Shown: positions 54,045-62,072 of the stretch, piece after piece | Position numbering within the stretch: position 1 is the stretch's first letter | How the letters are laid out: every line of letters begins with the position of its first letter | NCBI RefSeq assembly: GCF_016841685.1 | Contig: NZ_JAENYR010000001.1 | Span: 4,591 to 68,590, forward strand | Direction of reading: 5' to 3' | Length of the DNA stretch: 64,000 nt | Source: Thiohalomonas denitrificans | GTDB taxonomy: Bacteria; Pseudomonadota; Gammaproteobacteria; Thiohalomonadales; Thiohalomonadaceae | Notes under the pieces: generated by a model | Databases searched by the model: none | What the model saw: the letters and a program-made list of their open reading frames with translations, nothing else | Told to the model about the DNA's origin: nothing | Program-made: the position numbers and the translations under genes

Positions 54045-54506
54045 GTGGACCCCATCGGTGAAGGCATTAACGGGTTCGCTGTTGCGTATCTGGCCTTCTG
54101 GTTGATTGTGGCGTGGTTTAGTGCCTACGCGAAGCATACTCGGGAGACGACGCAGATGCTGAATGACAAGCTGGCTCCCGAGTTGCCGAAAGGCGTAAGT
54201 GTGCAACTGTCGCCGCCCTGGTATGCTCGCTTGGGTGTCGTCGAAAATATCCTCACCCTGAGCGTCCTCGGCTATGGGCTGGTGATTCTCGAGTGGCAGT
54301 GGACTCTGGGTGGCTTCGGGCTGTTCCTGCTGGTTTTACTACCACTGGCCACACAGTTTCTGACCCCACATCCAGGCTCCTGGCATTACGTCAAAATCCT
54401 GCGGCGGCGACTGCAGATCCGAATGGCGGAGAGCGCTCAGGAGAATGATCGGGAGCAGGCACAGATCTACCGTATCGCTTTGCAGCGTATCGACCAGGGG
54501 CTTTGA
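54045..54506 (+). CDS. Membrane protein, unknown function
   Basis: 153 residues from a GTG start with GGAGCAGG upstream. One N-terminal TM (FAVAYLAFWLIVAWFSAYA), then a possible TM pair (ILTLSVLGYGLVILEW, TLGGFGLFLLVLLPLATQF) and a basic C-terminal helix (KILRRRLQIRMAESAQENDR). No family is recognised. Its last codons overlap the region just before the next gene, which starts 18 bp downstream, so the two are probably co-expressed. Confidence 0.7.
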   Translation: MDPIGEGINGFAVAYLAFWLIVAWFSAYAKHTRETTQMLNDKLAPELPKGVSVQLSPPWYARLGVVENILTLSVLGYGLVILEWQWTLGGFGLFLLVLLPLATQFLTPHPGSWHYVKILRRRLQIRMAESAQENDREQAQIYRIALQRIDQGL

Positions 54507-54523
54507 TAAGCCGGGAGGAGTCC

Positions 54524-54853
54524 ATGCGAAGGCAAGATCCCGAAAACCGGGTTTTCTGGGGTGGACAGGGATCGCTGGATCCGGCGGTCGAACTGTTCAA
54601 GGAAAAAGGTAGTGTCGAGATAGAGATGCCAGCGGAACTGCACCATGCGGTATTTTCCCACCTCTGTTCCGGGGCTCGGGAGAGTCAGGTGGAGCAGATT
54701 GACCAGGAGGGTGATGCGGACCTGCTGGAACGGATCGCGGAAATCGGACAACTGGCCGACTTGCGGGTCTTCCTGCCTCTTGCGCGCGAGCGCCATGCCA
54801 GGGTCTCGATCCGGAGTCCGGCTCCGCATCTGACGATTCAGGCAGAGGACTAG
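54524..54853 (+). CDS. Small soluble protein, unknown function
   Basis: 109 residues from ATG 54524 (MRRQDPENRVFWGGQGSLDP), chosen because GGGAGGAG is ideally spaced. An in-frame start at 54503 would add 7 residues. The protein mixes helix and strand (AVELFKEKGSVEIEMPAELH, DLLERIAEIGQLADLRVFLP) without cysteines in a metal pattern. No family is recognised. It is likely the partner of the upstream membrane protein. Confidence 0.65.
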   Translation: MRRQDPENRVFWGGQGSLDPAVELFKEKGSVEIEMPAELHHAVFSHLCSGARESQVEQIDQEGDADLLERIAEIGQLADLRVFLPLARERHARVSIRSPAPHLTIQAED

Positions 54854-54885
54854 CAGGTTGCGCCGGGCGTCGGCTTGAAGGCCGA

Positions 54886-55101
54886 CCTGGGAGCCTGTCC
54901 GAGAACAGACTGACCGACTCGGCTCGGGCATCCTGCTTCGCTCTGACTCCTCCACCATGGAGTCGTGCGGCCAAGCCTGATTGGCCAGATTTCCCGCTCA
55001 TTTTCGTTAAATAGAACCACTATTCGCCTCAAATGACCGAAAAATCCGACTCAATCCGTCTTGCCCTCGTGACGGTCGCTATTCTCGGACAGGCTCCCAG
55101 G
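54886..55101. mobile_element. MITE-like element, 216 bp
   Basis: A perfect 20 bp terminal inverted repeat, CCTGGGAGCCTGTCCGAGAA at 54886-54905 and its complement at 55082-55101, bounds an AT-richer gene-free interior with a short hairpin (GACTCC-TCCACCAT-GGAGTC). A REP-like hairpin GTCGGC-TTGAAG-GCCGAC lies just outside at 54869-54886. No transposase is present. It separates the small soluble gene from polX. Confidence 0.8.
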
Positions 55102-55180
55102 GTGAAGCAGATGGAGCTCTATCATCCACTTCTATCGTTCGGCCTCTGCCAGCTATCCAAGACAGGTCCGGTGATTGCTG

Positions 55181-56896
55181 ATGCGTGAGAACCGGGAAAT
55201 CGCCCATACGTTTGACACGCTGGCTGACCTGCTGGAGATCGAAGGCGCCAATCCGTTCCGGGTACGGGCCTATCGCAATGCCGCCCGCGTACTCGACGGT
55301 ATTTCCCAGAATGTGGCGTCGATGATCCGGGAGGGGCGCGATCTTTCACAGTATCCCGGTATCGGCAAGGACCTGGCCGAAAAAATCCGTACGGTGAGCG
55401 AAACGGGGACCCTGCCTCTGCTTGAAGAGGTGGAGAAGCGGGTTCCTCTGGCGTTGAGTCAAATCACTCAAATCGAGGGCCTCGGCCCGCGTCGGGTCAA
55501 GGCGCTCCATGAGTCACTCCAGATCAATAGTCTCGATGATTTGGAGAAAGCTATCGAGCAAGGGAGAGTGCGTGAACTTCCAGGTTTCGGTGCGCGTACG
55601 GAAGAGCTTATCCGCAATGGTCTGGCGCGACTTCGAGCCAGCCAGGGGCGAACCCTGATCGCGGATGCCGAAGAGACCGCGGTACATCTGGAGCAGTATC
55701 TGTCTGAGCTGGAAGGCGTGAAGCAGGTGACGGTCGCCGGTAGTTACCGGCGCCGCCGGGAAACGGTCGGTGACCTGGATGTACTGGTGACTTGCCGCCG
55801 GGGAGTACCGGTAGGAAAACAGTTTACCCGTTTCGAGCCGGTCGAGACGATTCTCTCTCAAGGGGAAACCCGCTCATCGGTGCGTCTGCGCAGCGGGCTG
55901 CAGGTGGATCTGCGTGTGGTTCCCGAGATCAGTTACGGTGCTGCACTGCACTACTTTACGGGTTCCAAGGCACACAATATCGCGATAAGAAAGTTGGGTG
56001 TGGCGCGCGGCCTCAAGATTAACGAATACGGCGTATTCAGGGGTGATCGACGAATCGCCGGCCGAACCGAGAAAGAGGTGTTCGCATCGGTCGGCCTGCC
56101 ATTCATCGAACCGGAACTGAGGGAGGACCGGGGCGAAATCGAAGCCGCCAGGAACGGAGGCCTTCCAAACCTGATTCGAACGCAGGACATCCGCGGCGAT
56201 TTGCACGCCCATACCACTGCCAGCGACGGGCGCAGTAGCCTCGAGTCGATGGTCCAGGCGGCCCGGGAGCGAGGATACGAATATCTGGCGATCACCGATC
56301 ATTCCCAAGCGGTGACCGTCGCCAGAGGTCTGGATGTCGAACGGCTACGGCAGCAGATTCAGGCCATCGATCGGCTTCAGCGGCAGTATGACGATATCCG
56401 GATCCTCAAGGGGAGCGAAGTGGATATTCTCGAGGATGGCCGCCTCGACCTGCCGGATGACATCCTTCGCGAATTGGACATCACTGTCTGCTCGGTACAC
56501 TCCCGCTTCAATCTCTCTGAGGCGAAACAGACGGAGCGCATCCTGCGTGCGATGGACAATCCGCACTTCCGCATCCTGGGCCATCCCAGTGGGCGCATCC
56601 TCAACAAACGCGACCCTTATCAAGTTGACCTGGCGCGGATTATCGCAGGCGCTGCCGAACGTGGGCGTTTTCTGGAAGTGAATGCCCAGCCCGACCGGTT
56701 GGACCTGACCGACACGGCCTGCCGGTTGGCAAAGGCGCAGGGCGCGAAGGTGGCTATTTCCACCGATGCTCACTCCGATATGGGACTTGCAAAACTTCGT
56801 TTTGGAATCGGTCAGGCGCGCCGCGGCTGGCTGGAAAGGGACGACGTGATCAATACCCGGCCGCTTGCAGGTTTGTTGAAGTTACTCCAGTCGTAA
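55181..56896 (+). CDS. polX: PolX family DNA polymerase with PHP domain
   Basis: 571 residues from ATG 55181. N-terminal helix-hairpin-helix segments (FRVRAYRNAARVLDG; YPGIGKDLAEKI; IEGLGPRRVKAL) precede the nucleotidyltransferase core, GSYRRRRETVGDLDVLV with two aspartates and QVDLRVV with the third. The C-terminal PHP domain has GDLHAHTTASDG, AITDHSQ, VCSVHSRF and STDAHSD. It is a repair polymerase with a PHP-type 3'-exonuclease or AP-site activity in characterised bacterial members. Confidence 0.95.
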   Translation: MRENREIAHTFDTLADLLEIEGANPFRVRAYRNAARVLDGISQNVASMIREGRDLSQYPGIGKDLAEKIRTVSETGTLPLLEEVEKRVPLALSQITQIEGLGPRRVKALHESLQINSLDDLEKAIEQGRVRELPGFGARTEELIRNGLARLRASQGRTLIADAEETAVHLEQYLSELEGVKQVTVAGSYRRRRETVGDLDVLVTCRRGVPVGKQFTRFEPVETILSQGETRSSVRLRSGLQVDLRVVPEISYGAALHYFTGSKAHNIAIRKLGVARGLKINEYGVFRGDRRIAGRTEKEVFASVGLPFIEPELREDRGEIEAARNGGLPNLIRTQDIRGDLHAHTTASDGRSSLESMVQAARERGYEYLAITDHSQAVTVARGLDVERLRQQIQAIDRLQRQYDDIRILKGSEVDILEDGRLDLPDDILRELDITVCSVHSRFNLSEAKQTERILRAMDNPHFRILGHPSGRILNKRDPYQVDLARIIAGAAERGRFLEVNAQPDRLDLTDTACRLAKAQGAKVAISTDAHSDMGLAKLRFGIGQARRGWLERDDVINTRPLAGLLKLLQS

Positions 56897-56922
56897 GCTC
56901 CTTCCTCTCCTTTTGGCTTCAT

Positions 56923-57411
56923 TCACTTGTCGAGCTGATCGAGTAGCTCTGTCGTTACCTGGTCGAAGCGCACAACGGCATCACCGCCGTGGTCGGCCAT
57001 AAAGTCCCTCGCATCGGCCTCGCTGGGGTGTGGGACAAGTTCGTGTCCCATCGGCCCAAGCACGTCGGAGCCGATGACGTAGTAGGCGCTGCGGGCATCG
57101 ATCCTGGCAAGATCGTAGTAGTCGGTCACCGCAATGGCGCTGATATCTGCAGCGGTATGGCCAGGTGCGTATTTGGGAAGGTCCAGGAGGTACTTGAACA
57201 GGTCCTTGGCACCATCGAAGTGGTGGGCATGCTCGTCCTGGTAAACCACAGTGGCCGCCCATTCGGGGTACTTGGCCACGAACATACCGCACACCGGGCA
57301 GGTGTCGGTCGGCTCGGGATCAGGTACTTCCAGTGTCCCGGCGAGCAGGAGTGGAGTGGTGAGGCAGAGTGCCAGGAAAACGCCTGCCAAAGTTACAGGA
57401 TGTCTATGCAC
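56923..57411 (-). CDS. NosL-like copper-binding protein
   Basis: 162 residues with a signal peptide (LAGVFLALCLTTPLLLAG). The NosL signature DTCPVCGMFVAKYPEW (C38, C41, M43) is followed by FDGAKDLFKYLL and a YVIGSDVLGPMGHELVPH region. NosL proteins bind Cu(I) and serve nitrous oxide reductase. No nosZ is in view, so this one may deliver copper to another target. It is the last gene of the minus-strand ABC/TlpA operon. Confidence 0.88.
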   Translation of the reverse strand: MHRHPVTLAGVFLALCLTTPLLLAGTLEVPDPEPTDTCPVCGMFVAKYPEWAATVVYQDEHAHHFDGAKDLFKYLLDLPKYAPGHTAADISAIAVTDYYDLARIDARSAYYVIGSDVLGPMGHELVPHPSEADARDFMADHGGDAVVRFDQVTTELLDQLDK

Positions 57412-57425
57412 GTACAGGTCTCCTT

Positions 57426-57451
57426 GGGAGCGAAGCCGTGGCTTCGCTCCT
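57426..57451. repeat. REP-like palindrome between the two NosL-type genes
   Basis: GGAGCGAAGCC-GT-GGCTTCGCTCC is a perfect 11 bp stem in the 45 bp gap between the NosL-type genes. It resembles a single REP unit and could set differential transcript stability. There is no U-run for an intrinsic terminator. Confidence 0.75.
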
Positions 57452-57456
57452 GATAG

Positions 57457-58053
57457 CTACTTGTTTTTCATTTTTGCCCGCCGTTCGGCACGGCGTTTTC
57501 GAATCATCATGGTGTCCTTGGCCATGTCCAGGTAGGCTGCGGTCAACGCTGTGTCGAAGTCACCCAGTTCACCGCCATGCTCCTTTTGGGCCGCTTCGGC
57601 CTGCCGGCGTTGGCCGTAGGCCAGCTTGCTGCGTCCGCTCATCGTCCCCTTCTGACTGCTGCCGATGAGGTAGGTAGCCTCTTCCACGTTTACCAACGGT
57701 TTAATCTCATCGCTGCCAGCGTAGTCACCCGCATATATCGCCTTTGGGCCCCTGTCGATGTTGAGGCTCAAACTGATCGCGGCACAGTGAAGTGAGCAAG
57801 TGCCATCCACGAGGTCATCTTCATAGTGGACCAGGTGGCGCGTGTGGCTGAACATGGTTCGGTCCATTCCGCAATAGGGGCACTTGGGATATTTCTGCAG
57901 TTCGTTTTCCCGGGGGTTGGGATCCTTGGGCGTTTTCGGAGTGAACTGCAGAGGCGTTCCGTCCGTTGGGGCAGCCGTAGACGTGGCGGGGATGCCGATC
58001 GCCAGCAGGGCGCCGACACCAGCCATACTCTGCAACAGGTTACGTCGTTTCAT
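57457..58053 (-). CDS. Second NosL-like protein with an RR-type leader
   Basis: 198 residues from ATG 58053, with GAGGAGAG upstream; an earlier in-frame ATG is at 58074. The leader is MKRRNLLQSMAGVGALLAIG, a possible Tat-like or Sec signal. The core has KCPYCGMDRTMFSHTRHLVH (C58, C61, M63), then DGTCSLHCAAISL (C86, C90), and NVEEATYLIGSSQKGTMS. It has one more cysteine pair than simple NosL. The C-terminus is very basic. A periplasmic copper chaperone role is inferred. Confidence 0.82.
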   Translation of the reverse strand: MKRRNLLQSMAGVGALLAIGIPATSTAAPTDGTPLQFTPKTPKDPNPRENELQKYPKCPYCGMDRTMFSHTRHLVHYEDDLVDGTCSLHCAAISLSLNIDRGPKAIYAGDYAGSDEIKPLVNVEEATYLIGSSQKGTMSGRSKLAYGQRRQAEAAQKEHGGELGDFDTALTAAYLDMAKDTMMIRKRRAERRAKMKNK

Positions 58054-58139
58054 CTTCGCTCTCCTCGAGTGCATGACCTCTCTGTAATGAGAGGATTAGA
58101 AAAAAGGTAGTCGTATGGGGCTGCGGATAACCTTTTCCT

Positions 58140-58637
58140 CTACAGCAGCGGCTCTACCATCTGAGAAAACGTGACCGCATCCGACTCGCCGATGATCTTT
58201 CCGCGCACCAGGCCTTTCCTGTCGACCAGGAACGTCACCGGTAGGGCAATTACTCCGTAGTCGCGGGATACCACACCGTCGCTGTCGAGCAGAGTGTCAT
58301 ACGAGTACCCGATCTGCTCGGCGGTACGTGCAACCCGGTCGCGTTCCTGCTCCACATTGATCGCCAGCAGGCGCAAGCCGCGTGGCGCCAGGCGCTGGTA
58401 TTCAGGTTCGAGTTCGCGCATCTCCTTTTTGCAGAAGCGGCACCAATCGGCCCAGAAGCGAATAGCGACTACCTCCCCGCGCAGGTCCGCCAGACGCACT
58501 CGTCCACCATCCAGATGTGCCAACTCAAAGCCGGGGGCCGGCTTGCCATTGGGCACCAGCGGACGCTCACCGTTGCAGCCCGCGATGAGGAGCGCGACGG
58601 CAACCATCGACAGAAGGATCCAGAATCGTCTCACCAT
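58140..58637 (-). CDS. TlpA/ResA-type thioredoxin-like lipoprotein
   Basis: 165 residues from ATG 58637, whose first bases overlap the stop of the upstream gene (TAATG); the frame is open 14 codons upstream. Lipobox LIAGC. The thioredoxin fold has the active site WADWCRFCKKE (CRFC), followed by LLAINVEQE and the cis-Pro region VIALPVTFLVDRKG. It would reduce thiols in the periplasm, for example metal-site cysteines such as those of the NosL-like proteins or a cytochrome. Confidence 0.9.
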   Translation of the reverse strand: MVRRFWILLSMVAVALLIAGCNGERPLVPNGKPAPGFELAHLDGGRVRLADLRGEVVAIRFWADWCRFCKKEMRELEPEYQRLAPRGLRLLAINVEQERDRVARTAEQIGYSYDTLLDSDGVVSRDYGVIALPVTFLVDRKGLVRGKIIGESDAVTFSQMVEPLL

Positions 58638-59638
58638 TATTCCCCCAGCAGGATCAGGTTGGAGCGCCAGGTGAACCATATCGCCTGGAGCATGAAGAGG
58701 GTGAACAGAAGAGTTGCTGTCCAGGCGAGCCGTGGCGCTACCCCGGCCAGCACTGCACGCACGCTGGCGGCCTTCGCAAAGGCGCTGGTAATGCCGAGTC
58801 CGACTGCCAGCGTAGTGGCGGTGAACAGCGGCAGATAGAGCCCGTACCCGAGATAGCCATACTCGGATTTCAACAGACAGAAGGGGCAGTGATGATGCGG
58901 GTGTTCATAGACGTAGAGCGAGATGAAGGCGATCACCGCCGCAATGGAGACGGGAAATGCGATCGCGCTCAGTCCGGCGAACAGCAGGGCGCCACGGCCT
59001 CGCAGGGCGTACCAGGCACCCGCCAAAATCGTCAGACCGAGCACTGTATAGAAGGTGCCCATGGCAGGTAGTGGCGGCAGTCCGGCCAGGTCGGCGGTTA
59101 CCGCCGGTTCCCCCGCACTGAACAGGCTGCCGCAGCAGGAAGTGATCACATCGGCGTCAAGGCCGGTGAAGAAGGCGAGCTGTGCCCCGGCCGCAGCCAG
59201 AGCCAACGGCACGATCAGCAGCACCAGTGCGTACTTCACCCGAATCAGCGGATAGTCGTAGGCGCGGCTGTCGATGTAGTTCATCACCAGCCAGGTCCCG
59301 GCAAGGAGAAACAGTCCCATGCGCAGCAGGAGCGCAGAAAAACCCCAGGCGTTGGCATTGAGCGTGCCGACTGCGCACATCGCTCCGACGAACTGCACGG
59401 CAAGGTGATCGGTGGTGAAGACGAATAGCAGCAGTGTCAGGATTTGCGCAATGAACACCAGGGCGAGCCCGGTGGTCACCAGATAGGTGTGCTCTTCCAA
59501 CCGGATCTGCTGCGCGCTGCCACTTTGAAGGTCCCAGCGGCGCAGTATCCGAATAGCGAAGAGACCTGCAGGCACCAGAAGCAGCAGGCTCAGACCATCG
59601 GCCAACAGCAGTGCGATAATCGCCGGTTGAAACAGCAC
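58637..59638 (-). CDS. Polytopic membrane protein with HHHCPFC motif
   Basis: 333 residues with eight or nine predicted TM helices. Notable polar motifs are YEHPHHHCPFCLLKSEY (H248-250, C251, C254) and ITSCCGSLF (C168, C169), a combination that could bind metal or form a disulfide relay. No family is recognised with certainty. It is 1 bp from the ABC ATPase gene and overlaps the TlpA gene, so it works with them. A membrane partner for TlpA, or a metal-handling subunit, is inferred. Confidence 0.75.
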   Translation of the reverse strand: MLFQPAIIALLLADGLSLLLLVPAGLFAIRILRRWDLQSGSAQQIRLEEHTYLVTTGLALVFIAQILTLLLFVFTTDHLAVQFVGAMCAVGTLNANAWGFSALLLRMGLFLLAGTWLVMNYIDSRAYDYPLIRVKYALVLLIVPLALAAAGAQLAFFTGLDADVITSCCGSLFSAGEPAVTADLAGLPPLPAMGTFYTVLGLTILAGAWYALRGRGALLFAGLSAIAFPVSIAAVIAFISLYVYEHPHHHCPFCLLKSEYGYLGYGLYLPLFTATTLAVGLGITSAFAKAASVRAVLAGVAPRLAWTATLLFTLFMLQAIWFTWRSNLILLGE

Positions 59639-59639
59639 G

Positions 59640-60314
59640 TCAGACCACCCGGCCGTCGCGCATGGCTACCACCCGGTCGACCACTCCAGCTCCGGTGATC
59701 AGAGGGTCGTGGCTGGTCAGCAGTACCGTACGGCCCTGGCTCCGTAACTCGGCGACAATATCGAGGAAGGCGGCGGAGAGATGAGAGTCGAGGTTGGCGG
59801 TGGGCTCGTCGGCAATCACCACGGATGGGTCATTGATCAGGGCACGCGCAATGGCGGCGCGCTGGGCCTCACCCCCCGAGAGCCACTCCACCCGTGCCTC
59901 CGCCCGGTGTCCAAGGCGCAGGTGCGTAAGCAGTTCCATGGCGCGCCCGTGCAGGGTGGAATAGTGCGGCCCGAGCGGATAGGCCGGGAGCATCACGTTC
60001 TCCAGCACGGAGAGTCCACGGATCAGGTTGAACTGCTGAAAAACGAAACCGAAGGTGCGTCGGCGCAGCTCGGTCAGGAACCGCTCCGGCAGACCCGATA
60101 CACTCTCCCCCCCCAGGTGTACCCGCCCCTCGGTAGGGCGTGCCAGGCAGCCGATGAGGGTCAGTAAAGTGGTTTTTCCGGAGCCGCTCGGTCCGGTCAG
60201 CACCGTGATTCGCCCCGGTTCGATCTCCAGGTCCACCCCGTCCACCGCGAGAAATTCGTTGGGCCGCCCCTCGTTGAAGGCCTTGCGCACCGCATAAAGC
60301 TCAATGGCACTCAT
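59640..60314 (-). CDS. ABC transporter ATPase (LolD/MacB type)
   Basis: 224 residues. Walker A GPSGSGKTTL (near 38-47), Q loop VFQQFNLIRGLSVLENVMLP, signature LSGGEAQRAAIARALI, Walker B VVIADEPTANLD and H loop LTSHDPLI. The sequence class is LolD/MacB/FtsE-like, matching the FtsX-type permease that overlaps its start by 4 bp. It powers mechanotransmission or export rather than import. Confidence 0.95.
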   Translation of the reverse strand: MSAIELYAVRKAFNEGRPNEFLAVDGVDLEIEPGRITVLTGPSGSGKTTLLTLIGCLARPTEGRVHLGGESVSGLPERFLTELRRRTFGFVFQQFNLIRGLSVLENVMLPAYPLGPHYSTLHGRAMELLTHLRLGHRAEARVEWLSGGEAQRAAIARALINDPSVVIADEPTANLDSHLSAAFLDIVAELRSQGRTVLLTSHDPLITGAGVVDRVVAMRDGRVV

Positions 60315-61441
60315 CGCATCACCACGTCCGGATGGGTCACCGCCGCTCGCCAGACGGGCACCAGGGTGGAGGCGGTATAGGGAAACACCGTAATCACGAA
60401 CAGGCTGGTGAGCTGAAGTCCGTCTACCGCAGGGGTCAGTTCAAAGTTCGGGTAGAGCACCGCCCAACCTTTCAGGGCCGGGGCCAGGAGCGCGGCCGAG
60501 GTTCCGAATACGTGCCAGTAGGCGAGGGTGAAGCCGAGCAGGAACGCCAGCATGGAGAGCAGCCCCCCCTCCCACAATTTCATCTTGAGCACGTCACCCG
60601 TCCCCCAACCCACGGCTTTCAGAATACCGATCTCCCGGCGTTCGTCCGCCGAAAGGCCCGAGGCCTTCTCCCAGGCGAGAATGGCGAAGGCAAGCAGTGC
60701 CCCGGCCAGCAACACCAAAACCATCCCCTCGCGCCAGTCGAACAGCGATGCATAGGTACGCTGCATCTCTTCACGCAGGATTGGCCGCGTATCGGGCAGT
60801 GCGCTGACCACCTTCTCTGCTACGGTCCGCACCTCTTTGGGATTAGCCACGGTGAGCGTAATGTCCGTAAATTTTCCGGGTGGGATTCCGAAGAAACCAC
60901 GGAAATCGGCTTCCGAGAGCAGCACAAGGTCTGCAGCGACAATAGCGGATTCGTGTGGCAGCACCTCCGCTACGCGGAAGGGATAGAGAGTTTCGCCGGC
61001 ACCGCGGAAAGCGAGCACATCGCCTGTCTCGGAGCCGCGGGCGCGGGCGATCGCGTCACCTATGACAATGGATCCGGGATCAATATCCCGCTCGGGCGGC
61101 ACCATGAAGGTGTAGTTGGCGTTGACGGTCGAATCATAGAAGTAGCCCCAAAGCCGCCCCTCCAGCCGGCGTACGCCACGGATCCCGCGCAGCGGCTCCA
61201 AATAGTCGGCAGGGATGAGGTCATGACGACCAGCCACCATCCGCTGCACCACCAGCTCCGGTGCCTCCTTGAGCAGCACTGAGGCTTCCTGCTTCAGGGC
61301 GTTGCTGTAGAGCATCACCGAAGCAAGCAGGAATACAATGGTGGTATAGACCGCGAGCAGGCCCACGTTCTTGGCCCGACGCCGCAGCATCGCAGCGACG
61401 GTGTAGTCAATCAGGTAACGTTGTTTAGCGAACCAGTGCAT
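60311..61441 (-). CDS. ABC permease (MacB/FtsX family)
   Basis: 376 residues. N-terminal TM (VGLLAVYTTIVFLLASVMLY), a large periplasmic MacB-PCD-like domain (about 45-220), then three C-terminal TMs typical of FtsX proteins (VLVLLAGALLAFAILAWEKA, LLSMLAFLLGFTLAYWHVFG, TSLFVITVFPYTASTLVPVW). It pairs with the adjacent ATPase. It is not NosY-like, although NosL-like genes lie in the same operon. Confidence 0.93.
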   Translation of the reverse strand: MHWFAKQRYLIDYTVAAMLRRRAKNVGLLAVYTTIVFLLASVMLYSNALKQEASVLLKEAPELVVQRMVAGRHDLIPADYLEPLRGIRGVRRLEGRLWGYFYDSTVNANYTFMVPPERDIDPGSIVIGDAIARARGSETGDVLAFRGAGETLYPFRVAEVLPHESAIVAADLVLLSEADFRGFFGIPPGKFTDITLTVANPKEVRTVAEKVVSALPDTRPILREEMQRTYASLFDWREGMVLVLLAGALLAFAILAWEKASGLSADERREIGILKAVGWGTGDVLKMKLWEGGLLSMLAFLLGFTLAYWHVFGTSAALLAPALKGWAVLYPNFELTPAVDGLQLTSLFVITVFPYTASTLVPVWRAAVTHPDVVMR

Positions 61442-61799
61442 GATCAGTCAGGTGCCTGGGTGGCCCGACCAGTGAGCCGGAGGGAAAATGTTCCAGAGCG
61501 AGAGGGTGGTCCTGAAACGGCGTGTGCAGATCGGCCTGCGAGGGATGGCGGGTGTAGCGCGCCTCGGTGAACAGGCACAGGTCGGTAAGGCGGAGCTCCC
61601 GTACCAGTTCGACTGCGGCTTGGGGTGCGGCTGCTTCCTGCCACAAATGGCAGCCAGCATGGAGCATGCTGCCAATGAAGACAGCAATTACCAACGCCAG
61701 CAGTGCCAGAACCGGTTCGCTCGGACGAACCGGGCGACCCCTGATGTGGTTGAGCTTTGACAGCAAGTGGGGGACTCCAATCCATTTGCGCCCGAACAT
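61425..61799 (-). CDS. Single-pass membrane protein heading the ABC operon
   Basis: 124 residues. One TM (VLALLALVIAVFIGSMLHAG, about 29-48) with HAGCHLW after it, then a periplasmic tail with the polar pattern LTDLCLFTEARYTRHPSQAD and EHFPSGSLVGPP. The frame overlaps the permease start by 17 bp. The LCLFTEARYTRHPSQAD segment reads like a conserved block and makes this frame more credible than the others at the same place. Unknown function, likely a partner of the ABC permease. Confidence 0.7.
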   Translation of the reverse strand: MFGRKWIGVPHLLSKLNHIRGRPVRPSEPVLALLALVIAVFIGSMLHAGCHLWQEAAAPQAAVELVRELRLTDLCLFTEARYTRHPSQADLHTPFQDHPLALEHFPSGSLVGPPRHLTDHALVR

Positions 61800-62030
61800 C
61801 CAGTAGGTATACGGATATCGCGGGGGAAGGCAAGCTTTTGGACGCTGTACTCAATCAAAAGTTCGTGACCCGCATCGGTATCTGCCAACCAAGGCAGGTC
61901 CAAATGGACAGAGCATTTTTCGTGCCAAAGTGGAACTGACCACGAAGGGCGTGCGCTTCGTACGTTCCCCCCGTAATGACGGTGAGCTCGGGGGGATCAG
62001 CTTTCACGACGACGTTACGAGGTTTGCATC

Positions 62031-62063
62031 CTTGGCGCCTCTGCGAGAGAAAATCGTTCTCGC
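62031..62063. repeat. Half-arm repeat and hairpin between ftsH and the ABC operon
   Basis: CTTGGCGCCTCTGCGAGAGA resembles the right arms of the GCAAAG/GCAGAG foldback family but lacks a matching left arm. GCGAGA (62043-62048) pairs with TCTCGC (62058-62063) in a short hairpin 9 bp from the ftsH stop. It may be a degraded element or a terminator-like structure. Confidence 0.35.
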
Positions 62064-62072
62064 GTGGCCCTG

